Assembly: GCA_035534855.1 (NCBI GenBank)
Contig: DATLRD010000096.1
Span: forward strand, 7,820-71,819
Reading direction: 5' to 3'
DNA: 64,000 nucleotides
Origin: DATARH01 sp035534855
Lineage (GTDB): Bacteria; Pseudomonadota; Alphaproteobacteria; ATCC43930; CGMCC-115725
The notes beneath the pieces were generated by a model. That model had not been told where the DNA came from. It ran no database searches and worked only from the letters and a program-made list of their open reading frames with translations. Of the stretch, positions 62,691-64,000 are shown one piece after another; the first letter of the stretch is position 1; every line of letters begins with the position of its first letter. Position numbers and translations under genes: made by a program.

Positions 62691-63626
62691 TCAAACCTCT
62701 GTCACTGCCCCAGTGCGGCCGGTGATCAGCCCGTAATGCTCGACCCGCCGGTGCTTCGCAAAATTGAACACGGTGCGGCGCAGATAGTCGCCGAGTTCGA
62801 GATCGAGCGTGAAGCCGATCAGCTCGTCGTCTTCGGTCAATGCCCGCGCGGCGATCTCGCCGGTCGGGGCGACGATCGCCGAGCCGCCGATCATGCCAAA
62901 CCCGTCCTCGGCGCCGCATTTCGCTGCTGCGAGCACCCAGGTCGCGTTCTGGTAGGCGTTGGATTGCAATGACAGGATGTGGTGAAACATCCGCAGGTGT
63001 AAGGGCTCGGGGTGGTGGATGTTCTCGGTCGGCGTGTTGTAGCCGAGCGCGACGATCTCGACCCCCTGCAACCCCATGACGCGATAGGTCTCGGGCCAGC
63101 GCCGGTCGTTGCAGATGCACATGCCGACCACCGTGTCGAGCACGCGCCACACCTTGAAGCCCTCGTTGCCGACGTCGAAATAGCGCTTTTCGAGGTGCTG
63201 GAACGGCGCATTCGGCAGGTGCTCGGAATGGCCGGGCAGGTGGATCTTGCGATAGCGCCCGACGATCCGCCCGTCCGGCCCGACCAGGATCGCGGTGTTG
63301 TAGCGGCGCGGCGCGCCGGCTTCCTCGGTCAATTCGGCATAGCCGAGGTAGAAGCCGATCCCCAGATCGCGCGCCAGTTCGAACAAAGGCTGCGTCTCCG
63401 GGCCCGGCATCTGCGCCTCGAAGAACCGGTCGATCTCGGCCTGATCGGTCATCTACCAGCGCGGAAAGAACGTCGTCAGCGCGAGTTCGGGAAACACGAC
63501 AAACTTCGCCCCCTCGGCATGCGCCTCGCGCAAGAGCGCGATCATCCGCTTGACGACCGAGGCGCGGCTGTCGGCGAGGTGGATCGGCCCCAACTGGGCC
63601 ACGGCGGCGCGAAGTTTGCGGGACAT
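62691..63626 (-). pseudogene. N-carbamoyl-amino-acid hydrolase (nitrilase family) with in-frame amber stop
   Basis: ATG 63626 with GGAGG upstream. The frame runs from MSRKLRAAVAQLGPIHLADS through FVVFPELALTTFFPRW, meets TAG at 63455-63453, and continues with ATG as MTDQAEIDRFFEAQMPGPE to the end (311 codons plus stop in all). Catalytic triad: Glu in FPELALT, Lys in YRKIHLPG and Cys in GMCICNDRRWPE. The stop cuts the Glu-bearing part from the rest; a Tyr TAC to TAG change would do it. D-carbamoylases make D-amino acids from hydantoin products. A restart at 63452 would lack the Glu. Confidence 0.8.
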
Positions 63627-64000
63627 TCACGACCTCCTGGTATTGTCATAGCGACCCGCGCGCGGCCCGCGGAGAAGCGGTTCCGCGCCGGCCTATCCTG
63701 CAAGACTGCCGCGCCGCCGCGCGCCTCGCAATGACCTGGCGGGCAGGGCGGTGAAATTCGTGGCTCAACCTCCGCGCGGATCGAATGGTCCGCAGCGGCC
63801 GCGCGATGGCTGCAAATACAGGGAAATAACAGGGACGGCCCGACCGAAAGCCGCAGAAACGCTGGGTTTCGCCCATAGGTTATCAGGCAAGCACAGGGAG
63901 TCCGTCATCTAACACCTTGAGACTCATGGTTGTTCTCGGTACGCGTCGCATCGCCTCGTCCTCCGATTGCCACCGTCAACCTGCCGCAGGATTTTGTCTT
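63627..64000. other. 374-bp right edge without a supported gene
   Basis: It holds a GC-rich palindrome-like segment (63650-63735, with TCATTGCGAGG on the minus strand, a degenerate relative of the element at 2681) and lower-GC sequence to the end. A short open frame from ATG 63926 runs off the edge but shows no ribosome-binding site or recognisable motif. Confidence 0.5.

Noticed and set aside
63453..63455. TAG in the carbamoylase read as pyrrolysine
   Set aside because: No sign of a pyrrolysine system, and the position is not known for special residues; a point mutation or an error is simpler.
60478..63630. Open frame of 1050 codons on the minus strand
   Set aside because: It lies antisense to the aldolase and dioxygenase genes and in another frame than the carbamoylase. 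Composition is Arg/His/Asp-rich as expected for GC-rich shadow frames, and no motif is present.
63926..64000. Start of a gene at the right edge
   Set aside because: Only 25 codons are visible, without a ribosome-binding site or recognisable protein sequence.

Overview
The window is high-GC chromosomal DNA from an alphaproteobacterium, most likely from or near the Rhodospirillales. The evidence is gene order and protein architecture: a PDH locus in which both E1-beta and E2 carry an N-terminal lipoyl domain, followed by lpd, lipA and a Coq10-like gene; a fused ispDF; dusB-ntrB-ntrC beside ntrY-ntrX; then dat, hfq and hflX. No rRNA, tRNA or CRISPR array was seen.

Layout. 1-7.0 kb: end of ftsB, then the pyruvate dehydrogenase and lipoate genes. 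7.0-10.2 kb (minus strand): a Rieske oxygenase, pncC/cinA, pgpA and ispDF. 10.3-20.9 kb: nitrogen-control genes dusB-ntrBC and ntrYX, then dat, a HAD phosphatase, hfq and hflX. This is the conserved core, and it stops abruptly after hflX. 21-26.7 kb: three tandem paralogous amidohydrolases, a frameshifted phytanoyl-CoA dioxygenase-like gene and an intracellular PHB depolymerase. 27-37.6 kb: a GST, a pair of acyl-CoA dehydrogenases, an AMP-forming acyl-CoA ligase, an SDR, and an APH-like kinase with its small DUF6285 partner. That set resembles the Pseudomonas putida levulinate (lva) logic for 4-hydroxyacyl-CoA. ribB, a 2-hydroxyacid dehydrogenase and an MFS carrier follow. 37.5-43 kb: a small unknown gene, a GST, a frameshifted D-aminoacylase and pepN.

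43-48.6 kb is an accessory-looking block: a small exported glycine/proline-rich protein with a clear terminator, a membrane-anchored degenerate class III cyclase-like protein, an unknown protein, a DUF6065-like protein and an ATM1-like ABC exporter. 48.7-53.9 kb holds a zeta-class GST/isomerase, an orphan NMT1-like binding protein, a CaiB-type CoA-transferase, a MetE-like zinc protein and an alpha/beta hydrolase. At 54.05-54.25 kb lies a compact self-contained unit: promoter, a Shine-Dalgarno fully complementary to the 16S tail, a 21-codon reading frame and an intrinsic terminator. Next to it is a decayed IS630-type element inserted exactly at the stop codon of a nitroreductase gene. 56-63.6 kb carries a class III aminotransferase, a DUF1003 protein, a TauE/SafE remnant, a phthalate-type Rieske oxygenase, a DapA-like aldolase, a gentisate-type dioxygenase, and an N-carbamoyl-amino-acid hydrolase split by an in-frame stop.

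The first 21 kb encode central metabolism and nitrogen signalling. The rest is mainly a catabolic repertoire (aromatic, acyl-CoA, D-amino-acid derivative, PHB) with few local regulators. Six genes are visibly broken, and several REP-like palindromic repeat families sit between genes, one of them inside a gene. Functions are assigned from motifs read by eye, not from database searches.
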